A stretch of 64,000 nucleotides of DNA from Embiotoca jacksoni (GCA_022577435.1 JAKOON010000018.1:6514156-6578155); one strand, 5' to 3'; numbered from the stretch's first letter, positions 23,845 to 37,700 are shown. Numbers and translations are program-made. The notes: generated by a model from the sequence alone, not told the origin.

Positions 23845-25353
23845 ATGGTATGAGCTATTTGAGTTGACCTTCGATTCACTTTTACGAAGGGACTGTGTTA
23901 CTGGTTTCAGTATTTTAAGTCAGTATTGTACTTTGGAGTGAGGGAGCTGGCGCCCACAGCTAATGGCGCTCGGAGCAGACGTCCCGCCGGAATCAATTCA
24001 CAAAGCGCAATCTTTAACAATATTGTGATTGTTGTCAATATTGTAAATATGTCGGTACTTGAGATAGCGACTGGACATTTTTAAGAACACAATTAACAAT
24101 TCGGCCTACTTTCAAGTGCAGTAGCGGACTTTTTAGATGGTGTTTAAAGCTTTCTTTGTCTTGGTGGCTCTGTTGTCGCTTTGTGGCTTATCACGACAAT
24201 CAAATGGAGTAAATGACTCAAATTTAGACTGGATCAAAGTTGACTGAACTGAAGACGCATTTTGTCAATCACTCGCGTAAGTAACGCAGCGTAACAGTCA
24301 CTCCACGTGTTGGTCAGCTGGTGGAGGTGGATTTATTCTGAGTCGTAAACAAGTCCGAATAATATATCCGAGACTGGACTGTTAATACTGTCTTTACATT
24401 TCCACTGTGTTAATTGGTAACCACATATTAACGCAGGGAAGTGATGAAAACCAATTAATAGTGTGCAGGTAATGGACTTGTTCGTAAACTAATGTTGATA
24501 CTGTGACGCGTTTCAATCATGTCGAACAAAAGTTTATTGATTCATTAACTTTCGTTTCCACCTCCGCAGGCTTTCAAGGACACCGGTAAGGCACCCGTTG
24601 AGACCGAGGTCGCCATCCACCGCATCCGCATCACCCTCACCAGCCGCAACGTCAAATCTCTGGAGAAGGGTAACTAAAGTCAAATTAGTTCATGTTGTGG
24701 ATTAAATGTTGATCTGAGCTATGAGGATAAAAACATTTTACGTGATCAACCGTGATGACGGATAAATACGCTATTCTGAGCCATGATTTGAGAAGTGTCT
24801 CCCAAGAGATCTGATGTCGCTTGTGTGTTTAAAAGTTTCTTGTTTGATCTGCAGTCTGCGCAGACCTGATCCGTGGGGCGAAGGAGAAGAACCTGAAGGT
24901 GAAGGGACCCGTCCGCATGCCGACCAAGGTACTGAAGATCACTGCTCAGACAAATATTAACCCAGCACTGTACTAGTATAACAAATCGATCAGCTCTTGG
25001 CACTGTTTAAGTACGTTCAATACAATTTTATTGTCCAGTTGTTCCTATATATCAAATGTAGTATAAATATGAAACGCTACACGACTGCCCTATTCACCAG
25101 TTTAGATGTAGTGTTTTGGGTTATTTACAATTTGATCGAGCTAAAATCTGTCTTCTGTGCCTCCCTCCAGACTCTGCGTATCACCACCAGAAAGACTCCC
25201 TGTGGTGAGGGCTCCAAAACCTGGGATCGCTTCCAGATGAGGATTCACAAGCGCCTGATTGATCTGCACAGCCCGTCTGAAATCGTCAAGCAGATCACCT
25301 CCATCAGTATCGAGCCCGGTGTTGAGGTCGAAGTTACCATCGCAGACGCATAA
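23845..25353 (+). CDS. rps20: Small ribosomal subunit protein uS10 (RPS20), complete, 4 exons
   Basis: A structural protein of the cytosolic 40S subunit, uS10 family. Coding exons: 23845-23847 (only the ATG, followed directly by GT), 24570-24669, 24855-24928 and 25171-25353. The product is 119 aa, the same length as the human protein, and agrees with it at nearly every residue I can recall, including TPCGEGSKTWDRFQMRIHKR. An AATAAA lies at 25370-25375, only 17 bases after the stop, giving a very short 3' UTR. A C/D snoRNA candidate sits in intron 2. Having the start codon as the last coding bases of exon 1 is usual for ribosomal protein genes. Confidence 0.98.
24747..24820 (+). ncRNA. snord54: C/D box snoRNA, SNORD54 (U54) homologue
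   Basis: Located in intron 2 of rps20; human SNORD54 is also hosted by RPS20. C box GTGATGA at 24752-24758, D' box CTGA at 24776-24779, a weak C' (TGATTT) near 24784, and D box CTGA at 24811-24814. The bases before D' (ATACGCTATT) are complementary to 18S rRNA AATAGCGTAT. The fifth base before D' pairs with the G of AATAG, which I believe is 18S G644, the known U54 target. No strong terminal stem is visible, and the ends are approximate. Confidence 0.85.
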
Positions 25354-25375
25354 ACAGCGCAGATGTTTCAATAAA

Positions 25376-26863
25376 GAAATTAATAAGGAAACTGACATGG
25401 TGTTTGGGTTCTTACATGGGGCATTTTGACTTTAGGCCTTAAAGGGGCAGTGTGGGATCAGGATTTAGAGATTAATCAACTTCATTTATAACTGGTGAAC
25501 TTCTATTATATTTGTTTTAAATTGAAGATTTATTACTTGAGATTGATACTAAAAACTGGTTAATAGGTTTATAATTCAAAGTAAAGCTTCAGTTTAATTT
25601 AACTTTTTTTAAATTTTATTTTGGTGAATATGATTTATCACCATGACAACTGGAGCAGACTGATACGAGCGAGCACAAAATGCATCTTAACCAGTTTCCT
25701 GGCAGTTCAGTCCAGAAGAATTTAAGTTGTTGAGTTCACCCACGATGTTGCCTTGTTTTGTTTGAATTTTGTTTACACTGACTATCTGTTTTTACCTAAA
25801 GAAATATAAATCCCCTTTGCCTGGCACTGCTTCTATTCCCTCTGCTGTCACAAGAGTAGAAGTGACATGTTTGCATACATGATAACTTTGCTTTCCACTA
25901 CAATTGATACAAATTCAACATAACCAGGGTGATGGCCATGTTTGTTTTTGGGGAAACCTTAAGTTCAGGATGACGCCTGCATGACAAAATGTCAGGTATG
26001 CTGTTCCAGGAACCTCTGAAGGTCTTCTTTATCTATCCTCCTTGTTAAACTTGCTTTAACCCAACAAGAGAGGGTGCATGATTAATGTATGATGTTTTTT
26101 CTGACATCCCAACCTGGATATATTTAATCCAGAAATAAGGTATTCAGTCTTGGTAGGCAGGAATTCCTCTTGAGACCTGTCAGATACTTGATACTGTGTC
26201 CTTCACCTTTGGACATAAAATCTATACTCCTAAAATTGATTAGGCTTTATATGGATATTTTTCTCTGATATAGGCAAAGGGATTTTAGTTATAGAAATGT
26301 ATCCTGAAAAACAAGAGTCCACAAATGTCTTTTTTTTTCTTTAAGATTCTTCCTTGGTAGCATCATCTGACCAATGGAGAATGTCTTTCTACTCACAGGG
26401 GAAAAATAATTAATCACCAAACCATCAAGAAACATAATTCTGTCAGTATCATTTGATATCTGTTTAAGGACTTTCTTCAAACTCGTTTATAGCTGCAAAG
26501 AAATTCTTGGTTAAATCAGAATCTATAATCCTTTAAACACCAAGAACAGAACCTCAAATGAGGATTCTGACACATCGTCTATGAAATGAACCCTGTAGAC
26601 GTAGAGACCTCCAAGCTCATTGGTCAAAACCTGATGATTTGTTTGAGTTCACATCTGCCTCCAATTAGAAGTGATTACAAGCTCCCACTTGATTTTCAGT
26701 GGAAGAAGGTCAGCAGACCTGGTGGCTCTTGTTGAGGTAAAATAAATCATTTCAAGGCCAAAGGATCCTGTTAATCGAGTCAGAGGCTGTTAAATCAACA
26801 TTTGTGCGTGAAAGAAATTAAGTGCACAAAAACATTGTTGTTTTGGAGCTGACCCGCCTCAAC
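25376..26863. other. Intergenic between rps20 and kif20a
   Basis: AT-rich sequence without a supportable gene; short open frames on the minus strand near 26289-26480 have no recognisable features. The right end should contain the kif20a promoter and 5' UTR. No clear repeat family was recognised. Confidence 0.55.
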
Positions 26864-29800
26864 ATGAGCACAATGAACGACTCAATTAAGGAGGAAAGTG
26901 TCTGTTTGGAATCTGTTGACATGGACTGGACTTGTATTGATCCTCCTTTCAGCACCTCAGTCCTGCAGGTAATGTTCTCATCTGACTTCAGTGCTTACTT
27001 AAGATGCCCCTCCAGGTTTGTCATGAACAGACAGGCAGGATTGAAATAAACTGTATAAACTCAGCTCTTCTGCCCTGACGTTAGTTTGCGGTCTGACTCG
27101 TCTTCTTGTGCTGTTAGATGAAAGTGCCTGGTGGAGCCGAGCAGCAGACGATGAGCGTTTACCTCAGAGTCAGGCCCTTCTCTAAAGACGAACTCTCTGA
27201 CGATGAGGATAAGGTACAGTATGTCAAAGAAATGGTGTCAATTCATCATGTTCACCAGGAGTCGATTATAAATATTACAGTCTGTCCTGTTTTCTTACTT
27301 ATGCAAGTGTTGCATTATGTACCTGGTTGCCACCAAGGTATGGGTGAGACACTCCACTCGCTTTGACATAGAAAAAATAAACTAATACACTTCTCCAATA
27401 TCTCAAACATAACAAAAGAGGAAAAAGGAGAACAAATATTTTATCAATGACATATTGCAATATTTTCACCCCACTCAAAATTCCATAGAAATAACTAATT
27501 GTATTACATTGTTTATTTTTTTTTTCTCTACATATTTGGGGAAAATAGTATTTAAAAAAACAAACAAATTAACATCAATAGGTCATATCTTTTTTGTAGC
27601 CCACTGTGTTTGAGTATGGTTTGAATGGAAATGTCTGACTGCCCGTCAAAATAAAACAGTAGCATATAAAAAAGAAGTAACATGAGTTCCTGACTTGGGA
27701 GACGAGATGGCTCTATAAGCCACGTACACTCTCACAGCCTTCCTTATTAACTCCGTGATTTATATGATGTTAACTTTGTGACACGTTTCACCCTATGTTA
27801 GTCTGTTATGATACAAAATGATGGTGGGAGCAGTTATTAATGAAGATCCATGACGATTGGCAGTGGTGATCCTAGACTGTAGAGGTAGTTTGCTCCATTG
27901 TTACTGCGATTGTCCTTTCTTTTCATTTAGGCTGCTCTACCAATTTTCCTCCATTTGTTTCCCCCCCCTTTAGGACTGTGTTGTGATTGAAAACAGCCAG
28001 AGGGTGACACTGAATGCACCGAAGGGCTCTGCCACCATGAAGAGCAGTGAGAAAGGGATTGGCATGTCGCTCCACAAATTCTCCTTCTCACAAGTCAGAA
28101 ATGTCTAAAATAAGCTTTGTGCCATTTTATGTCGATGCACACATACATTTTTAACTGTTTCTCTTTCTGTTGGGCCTTTAGATATTTGGACCAGAGACCA
28201 CACAGGCTGAGCTGTTTGAGAACACAGTCAAAAGCCAAATGTCTGATTTCCTGGAAGGGAAGAATGCACTGATATTCAGCTATGGTGTAACCAATGCTGG
28301 GAAAACCTTCACTATCCAAGGTGAAGAACACAACAGCAGCATCAAGTCTCTGAGCTTTAGTCATGAACAGAATTCACCTGAAGTTGACCTAATTTTGTTG
28401 TGACGTGCTTTAGGAACTTCAAAAGAGCCAGGAATACTTCCTCGAATGCTGGACGCCACCTTTCACTACATCGGAGGTCATCAGTATGAGGGAATGGACC
28501 TGAAGCCCTACCTCAGGAATGATGCACAATATCTGGATCCTGACCAACTGAAGCAGGAGAGAAGTGCTAAAGCTGCCATTTTTGCTTCAGTCAAAGAGGT
28601 GAGGACTCAGCTCTGCCAAAGTTTATTGCTGAACATGGAAAATAAACAATGAAACATCCATAAACATAAAACTAGCCGCATAACATCTTATTATATGTCT
28701 TTGCTCTGTTGTAGGAGTGTGATCCTCACAGACCCAGTGTATGTTCAGAGTCCCTGCCCTCTTCTTTGTCCTACAGTCAGACAGGTAACATTCACTAACT
28801 CTGCACACTGAATTTGGTATATCTTGGAGTTAAAATTGTTCAAATATACTTTGTCCACATGGGAATTCTATTCAGCAAGTGCAAAGTGCCACTTTGGGAT
28901 TAAAGTGTGTAATCCAGTCATCAGTCCACCAGATATTGATCAAATAATGAAATGTCAGTGTCATGTCTCTCGTGAAAAGTAAGTTGCCTCAGGTTTAAGC
29001 ACCAAAAACTACGTGGTTATGTTTAGGTAAAGATCGTGGTTTGCTGCAGCTATTTGCTAGTGGTTGAAAACGCTAATCAAAGCTATTGGTTCATGGTTTG
29101 CAAGTCATTTTACACAAGTCAAATTTCGTATGTCAACTACATTGCTTAACGTACGTTACGTTATGTACAAACTTACTTGCATCCCTTCAAAGAACAGTCG
29201 TCCAGGGTAAAGTCCCGTGTTTGTTACCCCAACGTCCTTGTAATACTGACTTTATCACTCTTTATACTTTGTCACTTGACCTTTTACAACCCTGCTCATA
29301 CATTAGCTCACTTTTCAACGCCGAGCTGAGGAAAAAACGAGACTGACGCTGCGTCCTCTAGTGGACTGATGGGTGCATTACACACTTGCTGGGATTTCGG
29401 CAAGATGAATGATCGTAAATTCCAGGTCAATGGGATACCTGTTGTTCCTCAAAGGTTTTTATTGTCCTCTGTGCTCTTTACGTTGTTCCCACTTAAGTTT
29501 TGACAAACACCCCAACAGAAGCCAGCAACAACATCCAGTTTGCCTTGTGGGTGGCTTTCTTTGAAATCTACAATGAGTGCGTGTACGATCTGCTTCAACC
29601 GTCCCTGTGCTCAAAGTCCAAGAAGGGGACTTCTCTTCGTATGTGTGACGACGGTGCTGGAAATGCTTACGTTAAAGGTGTGACGATGACTTTACCTTTA
29701 ATCTAATACAAACATAGTCTAGATGTTGCTTCCCACTTGAGAACAATGTGTTTTTATTTTGTTTCAGACCTCAAGTGGATTAACATCCAGAACCTCGGGG

Positions 29801-32800
29801 AAGCCTGCAAGCTCCTGCAATATGGAAATAAGAACAGAAGTGCTGCATCCACTAAGATGAACCAGTCCTCCAGCAGAAGGCAAACTTGAGTAAAACTTGT
29901 CCTTACTTGGTGTTCTCTTCTGTTTTCAAAACTCACAGCAGCTTTCGTTACAGCCACAGCATATTTACCATGAAGTTACTGAAGATTGATGGAGGTGCAG
30001 TGAAAAGGATCTCAGAGTAAGTATCGGAGACATAAACATGTTGCAGTTATGATACATATTTATAGCATCTTTCTTACAGAAAATGCAGCTGAAAAAGCGA
30101 AGAAATAATTTAAATAGTGAATAAGTTCAACTATAAAGAGAAGGGAAATAAAATGAGGCATTTGAAATTGGAAAAATAGAAGTGAGGTTGATGAATATTG
30201 AGTTATTGAACCAAATTTCTAGTTGGTTATGCTTAATTTCCAATCACAGAAAATGTTTTATGATAGGTCCAGCATCATAAACACGGCAATAATACAAGAA
30301 GTAACTTTTTGATCTGTTTCTCAGGTTTTCTCTGTGTGACCTGGCTGGCTCTGAAAGATGCAACAAAACGAAGACATTTGGAGAGAGGCTGAAGGAGGCG
30401 GGAAACATAAACAACTCGCTGCTTATTCTGGGGAAGTGCATCACTGCCCTTCGTAACAATCAGTTCGACAGGTACGGATAGCTGTCTGACTTATGTTTGA
30501 CAAAAGATGCCAAAACTTTGAATTGTAAAGGATTTGACTGCTACAGTAAAATGCATGTTGATCATAAGCAATAAGTTGAAGTGAAATCTCCCAACTGGAT
30601 ATTCAGTTGAAGTGAGACGAACATGACCTCCATGAACCCCCTCTGTGTGCTTTTACATCGTTCCTGTTCATAAGAATGAAGAGCAGCTACGTTCCTTTCC
30701 GAGAGAGCAAACTCACCAAACTCTTCCAGGCTGTTTTCTGCGGCAAAGGTAGAGCCTCAATGATCGTCAACATTAACCAGTGCGCTTCCACCTACGATGA
30801 GACGCTCCATGTTATGAAGTTCTCTGCCGTTGCCAAACAGGTGACCTTGAGGACATAATGAAGTGAGATTAATCGGGGAGCATCTGGTTGAGCTGAAGCA
30901 GTGACCTCCCCCGTGCTCTCTGCAGGTGGTGCAGGTGATCCCAGACAAGCCTCTGGTACCTGTGGCTCCCTGTCTGGTCGGTCGAGATGGGAAGTCCCTG
31001 GTGAAGAATGGGGTGATTGACAAGCAGGCCCTGGAGAGCTACCTGTCCGAAGAGGAGCTGCTGGATGAGGAAGATGATGCTGACATGTCTTTGCTGCCAC
31101 AGAGCGTACAACTGCATTTTTTTTTTATTTTACAGATGAATCGGATGCAGTACATCAGACATCCCTCAGTTGTTATTTGAAAAAAAAAAAAAAAATGCTT
31201 GATGAACATCAGCACCTGTTACCAGCAGTACATTCACCTTTACAAAGTCACCGTGGACTTGAGCAAAGAGGGCACATAAAAGACCCTCGAAATACTGCAG
31301 AAAGTCTACAGTAGCGAAGCAGCGACCTGACGAGGTTTTCTGAGTGACATTAATGTTTCAAGAGGAACAAAGCGTCTGTGACCTTCTGAGGGAAAACATT
31401 CAATGCAAACCAATCTGAATTATGGTGCGATGGCAATTGTGTTCCCCAACGTGACAACGTGTCCGCTCTTCGCCCGCAGTCGTTCCCAACCCGTTGCTCC
31501 TCCTCAACTAATTTGGCTTCCTGCAACAACTTTTTATTCCCTCTTGAACCACGAATGCCAATCAAAACACCTCGCCTATCTCTTTGCTTCACTGTTGTAG
31601 ATTTTCTGAAGCATTTCAAGGAACTCTGTTGCTGATTTCCTAAATCTGACAAAAAATCCGACGTGCACTCTCTTACTTAAGAAAAGGTATCAGTGTCCGT
31701 TACTGTGCTGCTCTTCATTTGTCTGCAACAAGAACAGTCTCAGAACATTTTGATCACGTGTAATGGTTTGAATTTTTTTTTTTTTCACTTTTAAAATACA
31801 GTAGTTGGTAAATAGTCGCTATTCATTCATTGCAGGATCTACTCCATTTCTAATGTTGTTAAACTGTATTTGTTTTTAACGTTCCCAGGAGCTTTTGACT
31901 ATTGTTGAGAATCTACGAGCAAAACTACTGGCTGAACGCAAAACAAATCTGATACAAGAAGTGGGAATTCGCAAGGAAATGGGAGAAGCCATGTTTCAAC
32001 AGCTCATGGAGAGTGAAGAGCTCCGCACGTATGCTGCTACTTTGGTTTAATTTTGCAGGATTAGACCAGCGATGCAGTTCTTTCATATAGGTTTTTAGTC
32101 CGTGTTCATTTGAGCAGCAACGCCTCCAATGTAACCAAACCTTGTAAACACCATGTTCTTTAACCGTTCAGTCGGCAGATAGAGGAGCTGAAGGAAAGCT
32201 ACCAGGAGAAGCTGGAGAACACATTTGAGATGTACAAAGATGCAATCAAAGAGCACGCCTACCAGAGTGCCATGAACAATCTGGAAGATGACTACGTACC
32301 ACTCGATGAGTTCATCACTGAACAGGAGAAAGTAGATGTAGGTTTTACTTTTTTTTTATTGGCTGTTAACAGTTCAGAAAAAATATAAATCCCTACCAGG
32401 TTTTTGATAAATTAAGACTTTAAACTCTATCACTAAAAGTCCCGGGCCCGACGTCAAGGAGCCAAAGCTTATAAAGGAATGAAATTGGTCATGTTGAACT
32501 GCGGCAAAAATATAACGAAGGAAATATCTTCTCAAATTTCAGATTGATTGGCTCACAATCAAAGTATTCAAAATCCTTTAGATCTTTTACTTATTTACAT
32601 ATCGGATTTGTCTCCGACCGACTGTGTAGGCCCTCAGACGTAAAGTGTCTCAGCTGTCCAGTGACCGAGAAGTTACACCTGTTCAAACGATGGATCAGCA
32701 GTGCCAGACTCAAACAGCTAATGCAGCAAAAGAACCAGGTTAGCATACTTTCATCTTTTCATGGACGTACCTCAACATCTTCCCTTTTTTTAGGAAATGT

Positions 32801-33583
32801 GAAGAGAAATATAGATATGTTTTTTTCTGTATTTTTTTGTGTATTTTATATTAATGATTTCTATAACATGTTGTATGTTTTGTTTTACATCACTCTGTGC
32901 TTAATAAGTTCCTGTTGTTGAAATGGCAAAGTGACAGTCAACACATTTGACCCTCACAGGTGATGAGCGATGGAAATGGCTTTACAAAGAAAAATGTATC
33001 CTGGAGAGAATATGTGAGGATAAACAACAGGTAAAGAGGACAACATTTCAGTCAAACATCAACTCAGTCTGGTTATGTAATGACGTCAGTGTTGTGTTTT
33101 GGTCTTCAGTTGATTTTGTCTCTAGAAAAAAGGCTGATGGAGCTCAGTGAAACTCTGCAGAAGGTCAGAAACAGCTTCCTGGAGAAAGTGTCCGATCTGG
33201 AGGCTCTGCAGACGAAGGCTGAAGATCAGGTGAGGCGGTGCTGAAGGGTATAAGGTGAAGGGTTGGATGTCAATATAATGTCGGGTAACCATGATCTTAC
33301 CAGAGTGGAAGTTTCTGTATCTGGTTTGAAAGTTGTTCACATTTTTTTTTTTTTTTTCCCCTTCAAGAAAAAATCTCTGGAGGACATCCGATGGCAAATT
33401 GTTGAAAAGGACAAGGAGATTGCGTCGCTGAAGTCCGAACTTGTCAAGCTCTCCCAGAAGCCCCCCGTGGAGCCGAAGACCAAACGAGGCCTGCTCGCCA
33501 ACATCAAGGAGGCGGTCACGTCGCCGCGGACGAGTACGATCGGCCGAACACGCAGTAAGACAGTGAGGACAGTCCACCAATGA
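26864..33583 (+). CDS. kif20a: Kinesin-like protein KIF20A (MKLP2), complete, 18 exons
   Basis: A plus-end mitotic kinesin that brings the chromosomal passenger complex to the central spindle (family knowledge). Exons: 26864-26968, 27118-27213, 27974-28093, 28182-28320, 28414-28598, 28715-28784, 29519-29677, 29768-29879, 29954-30016, 30325-30471, 30675-30840, 30926-31105, 31889-32028, 32172-32337, 32630-32738, 32960-33030, 33110-33229, 33368-33583; 787 aa (human 890). The motor has the P-loop YGVTNAGKTFTIQ (about 142-154), switch I SSRSHS (about 328) and switch II DLAGSERC (about 355), plus the long insertion after GTSKEPGILPR typical of KIF20. Coiled coil covers about 520-750. The switch I codons span an intron with a GC donor (29880). 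Exon 17 must start at 33110, since the nearer AG at 33125 gives a stop. AATAAA is at 33738. The C-terminal tail is shorter than in mammals. Confidence 0.93.
28903..29386. mobile_element. MITE with terminal inverted repeats in kif20a intron 6
   Basis: The left end AGTGTGTAATCCAGTCATCA (28903 onward, then GTCCACCAG) matches the right end read on the other strand, AGTGTGTAATGCACCCATCA (from 29386, then GTCCACTAG). The interior includes AGGTTTAAGCACCAAAAACT and no coding capacity. A related element with the same ends and the same interior words lies at 49674-49948. This fits a non-autonomous DNA transposon; the superfamily is not determined. Confidence 0.75.
31380..31765 (-). mobile_element. Older relic related to the mariner-like element at 6089
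   Basis: The word GTAGATTTTCTGAAGCATTT at 31598 parallels GTAGATTTTGTGAAGCATTT at 6469. The preceding and following sequences (ACTGTTGTAG; TCTGACAAAAAATC) are likewise alike and in the same order. Minus-strand fragments resemble the same transposase region. Terminal repeats are too decayed to set borders. It lies in kif20a intron 12. Confidence 0.5.
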
Positions 33584-34708
33584 AAAGTCCAACATCTGCA
33601 TGCACACCAGTTTTTAAATACTTTTCTTGGACAGGTTTAACAATTGCCATATATGCTATACAGTATTAGTTTTAGTTGTTTGTTTTTTTAGGTGGAATAT
33701 TTCTTTTATTCATTTTTGTGACGTTCTTCTAGTTTTTAATAAAAATCCCTCCTTCTTTTAAACATATTGACTTCTATTCACGTGTTCCTGTAAGTGTTTG
33801 GGTTGCTTCAATTACAAGCACCACTTGCGTGATTTCATTTCATGGTCACTGCACTGCGGTGGGTTTATTCCAACACGGAAGCCTTATGAATGAGTACATA
33901 CACGACTATAGAAATGTCACGTGCTTCTTACGAGTCAGAATTGAATATAACAACCTGGTCAAACGAGGTCATTCATTTTCCAGAGCCTGAGGGAAAAGGA
34001 CCACAAAGGACCTTGATGGGACAAGGAAACCAAGTAAAGCACTGAAGTGCATCACTATTCACGCTTTAATTTTCTTATTCGTGTATCTTTACACTCAGTC
34101 TGTAAAATCCCTTAACTCTGCCAGTGCGATGTACAAATATTTTCACTCTTGCCCCTCCTTGCTGATTCGTTGTGTTGCATGTTGACCTTTCCAGTTGAGT
34201 GAAGGAGGTGCAGCCAGTGTGATGCGCTTGAGGTAACGGAGCACAGCCTCCTCTCAGTTAGTGAAAGGGCCATTGTGGTAGACAGCCAGCTGCTCTCCTA
34301 TCTCTCTGGTCTCAGTGATGGTTAATGAGATTAGCTGTTCTTCTAAGCCTGTGTCAGTGCAAAGGGGTCAATCACAGGATTAGCACCTTGCTTAAGAGTT
34401 ACATCAGTTTATTGTACTTTTTTTTTTTTTTTTCCTCCTCTTTACTTTCACTTTCCCACAACTGGCTCAAGTTTCCCAGCGTCTGTACGAGAGTATGTTT
34501 GGCACCTGTGGTTGCACTTTAGTCGCCGGAGTGGGATACTGCAAAGCATCATGCTGCCTGGGGATTGAGTCAGTCTTGACCCTCGGCCGCTGAATGAAGC
34601 ATCTTCCAGGGGAGTAAGAGGAGCAGGGGCAGCCAGAGAAGTGAAGGGCAGCTGGGCCAAAATCTTGCCTGCTGTGGCAGAGTCTGAGACTCTGGACAAA
34701 TCATCCTC
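33584..34708. other. Intergenic between kif20a and rgs9bp-like gene
   Basis: Includes the kif20a 3' UTR to about 33760 (AATAAA at 33738-33743) and the upstream region and 5' UTR of the next gene. No other gene or clear repeat apart from a T run at 34420 is seen. Confidence 0.55.
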
Positions 34709-37700
34709 ATGCCACTTGTAAATAACAAAGTGGGCGATGATTGCACAGTCGGCACAGACAAGGCTTTGGCTGATGGAAAGGCTCTGGTGGATTCTTTGGT
34801 CAAGGTAAGCTTCTCCAAGTTTGAAGATTTACCTTGTGTAATGCATAATGATTGATGTGGCATAATTCTGTATTATTCCATTTATTTTACATAAAGTCCA
34901 TGTTGCCATCAAATACATACATTTCTAAGAATTTAACTGAAGAACATACCAATGAAATGTATCTATTCCTACACCTGTATTTTATATGTAAATATCCGAT
35001 ATAGTCTCACAAAAAGGCAGTTACAGTGGAAAGAATGTATAGAAAGTTAAATATATTTTGTTTCAGCAATTATTACCATCTCCACCACGTACATCTTTGA
35101 CAGACTAAACGCACATGAAACACTGAAACGTCTTTTCCTTCCCCCTCAGCTAAAAAAGCACTCTCACTGAAAAGATTTTCTTGGTCCACTGCTTCTTTAT
35201 GACTGTTAGATAATGCCATGACCATGCCTCGCATTCATACCCCAGTTAGTAGCAACTATTTAGTTGTTTGAACTCAAATATTATTAGTTTGTTTGCGTTG
35301 TAGAATAATTCTTGCACAATCAGCAAAAAGCATTTTTGGTAGCTTACAACTGCAAATGGTATTTTTTTATTTTGGTACAAACAGCTCTCAGGTTGCACCT
35401 GTACAGGCTTGAAGTGCTGTTTGCATCCAGAAAAATAATGTAGCAGTTGTAGTCATTGTCGTTGTGTTCCCTCGTCTCATCTGTGAAAATGGGCCGCTTG
35501 TACTCTGAGTGCACAAGGTTGCTCTGGCTTATCTAGAAATAGATCAATGATAATGAGCTTATTTATAATATTTTTACTGAATGAAACCACACCTGCTAAT
35601 CCGCCAAGATTAAGCTAATAACTATTAATAAAACAATGTGTTGGCGTATCACTTTTTATATATATATATATATATATATATAGGGAAATCAGAACGGTTC
35701 TGTTTTCCATATTTCCCAGTTAGTGTTTCAAAGAGGTTAAAATGGTTCATGTTGATATCAATCCAAAAATGTTTTCAATAGTTAACAGTTCATTGAATGG
35801 ATTTCTTTCTGTTGCGGTGCACTAGTTACATAGATGTGTACTGATGTGTTCAGTAGTGGTCAGCTGCTCAGAAGTAAAGTTAATCGATGTATACCTCATG
35901 AAGATTAGTGGTCTACACACTTGATCAGGTGATGAACATGTCCGTACCTACACAAAGTTCCTCTTACAAACTTTGAATTTGAAAAACTTTGAACTTTGAA
36001 GTTCCTTTGGCTCAGCATATTGAGTTACTATATCTGTTGCTTCTCTTCCCTCACGCAGGTGGTGGCGTGTTACCGGCATCTGGCCTCGTGTGTAGGTGGC
36101 AGCACAGACAGCCTGCAGCTGCGGGATGAGCTGCGACAAACGCGAGAAAAGGCCCAAAAGTTGGCCGTGGCCATCTGCCATCACCTGACCTCACAACTCC
36201 GGGACAAGAGCCTGCCCGAGGAGCAGCGTAAGGAGATGGAGCTCCTCTGGGTGGCCTTCTCCTCCAGCCTGGAGCTCCTCCATGTTGACATGTGCAAAGT
36301 TTTCAACATGGGGAACATTTTCTCCCTGGCTAACTCGGTCAGCCTGGTGCAAACTGGCCTGCAAGGTAAATGAGAGCTCTTACTGCAGGACTACATGCAA
36401 ACTGTACTTTAAGTGATAGAAGTGATATCTGGCATGTCGATAATATAAAACAAAGTTTAACCAGGGTGTCTGATATGAACATTTTGAAGGTAATAAAACT
36501 AAATTTAGGCTATATTCTGAAAAAATATCTGCTCTACATCGTAGTCTTCAGAGATTCTTCATCAACATACAAACAACCAGATGACACTATTTTATTTCAT
36601 GACGAACAATGATTCAATATTGATTGCTCTTCTGTCATCACAATTAAATTGAGCTTTTAAAGTTACCCCAAAATGAAAGTGCTGCTAATAAGAGGAAATG
36701 TGTTCTTCGTGACCGGTGCCTTTTTGAGCTGATATAAGGAAACCGTTTGTGACCGGCAACTCTCTCTCAGTTAGCTGGTCACGCATCTCCAAATCTTATT
36801 GTTCACTTCTACGTATCATTAGGTCGAACAGCTGCAACAGTTAGGATAATAATAAACTTCAATATTGCACCTTTCAAGAATGCTAAGTGCTTTACAATGA
36901 AAACCATACAATTTACAATAAAGCAAAAAGCCAGGAACTTAAGAGATAGCCAAGATAAAATTACAACAAATATCCTCAATTTAGAAAAAGTGTGAGAATG
37001 ATAGAAGTGTGTTTTCAGCATCAGACTCAGTGATTTTTCTGTAAATTTGAGCCACATTAGGTTCATGGCTGAATGGATGTTTGTCTTTCATACACAAGTA
37101 TGTACCGATGTTCATCCACGATGATTGACTTTAAAAACTGCCTGACTTTTCTTGTGTTTTTGAGTTAATTGTTTCAAAAGCTATGACATAGACTGCCATG
37201 CAATTTTTCATTTACAATATTGTTGGATTTTAGATTGAATTTTTGGGATGTATGTTTGTTTCTCTGGGTTCAGTTTTTGCTTTTTATTAACTTTATATTC
37301 ACAGTTTAGATACAAGTTTTCCAGAAGTTATCAGCTGATTGTACGATCACCGTTTGTTGCCACAGTTTACGACTATTTTTTTTTTTTTTTTTTTTTTTAT
37401 TTTTTTTTACCAGTAAACGGCAATAAGAGTTGACTGTCGGAAATTTCAAATTAGAATTTTGGTCCTGCAGGAGGAGGCAGTGAGGTAGCAGCTCGAGCAC
37501 TCAGTCTGCCGGACCTGAACCAGGCTCAGACTCCAACCCTCCCTGAAGGCTTCGAGAGCCAGGAACGCAGCACCATGGAGGAAGAGATCAGCCAAATTGA
37601 CCACATGATCGACGACATGGAGATGAAAGTGAACGTGTTGCGCTGGATGGTGGAGTCCCAAGGGCCCCAGTATGCAGACCCGCTCAGCGGCACCGACAGC

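Noticed and set aside
33118..33130. Splice acceptor at 33125 for kif20a exon 17
   Set aside because: It gives a stop after two codons. The AG at 33109 restores the frame and the family sequence.
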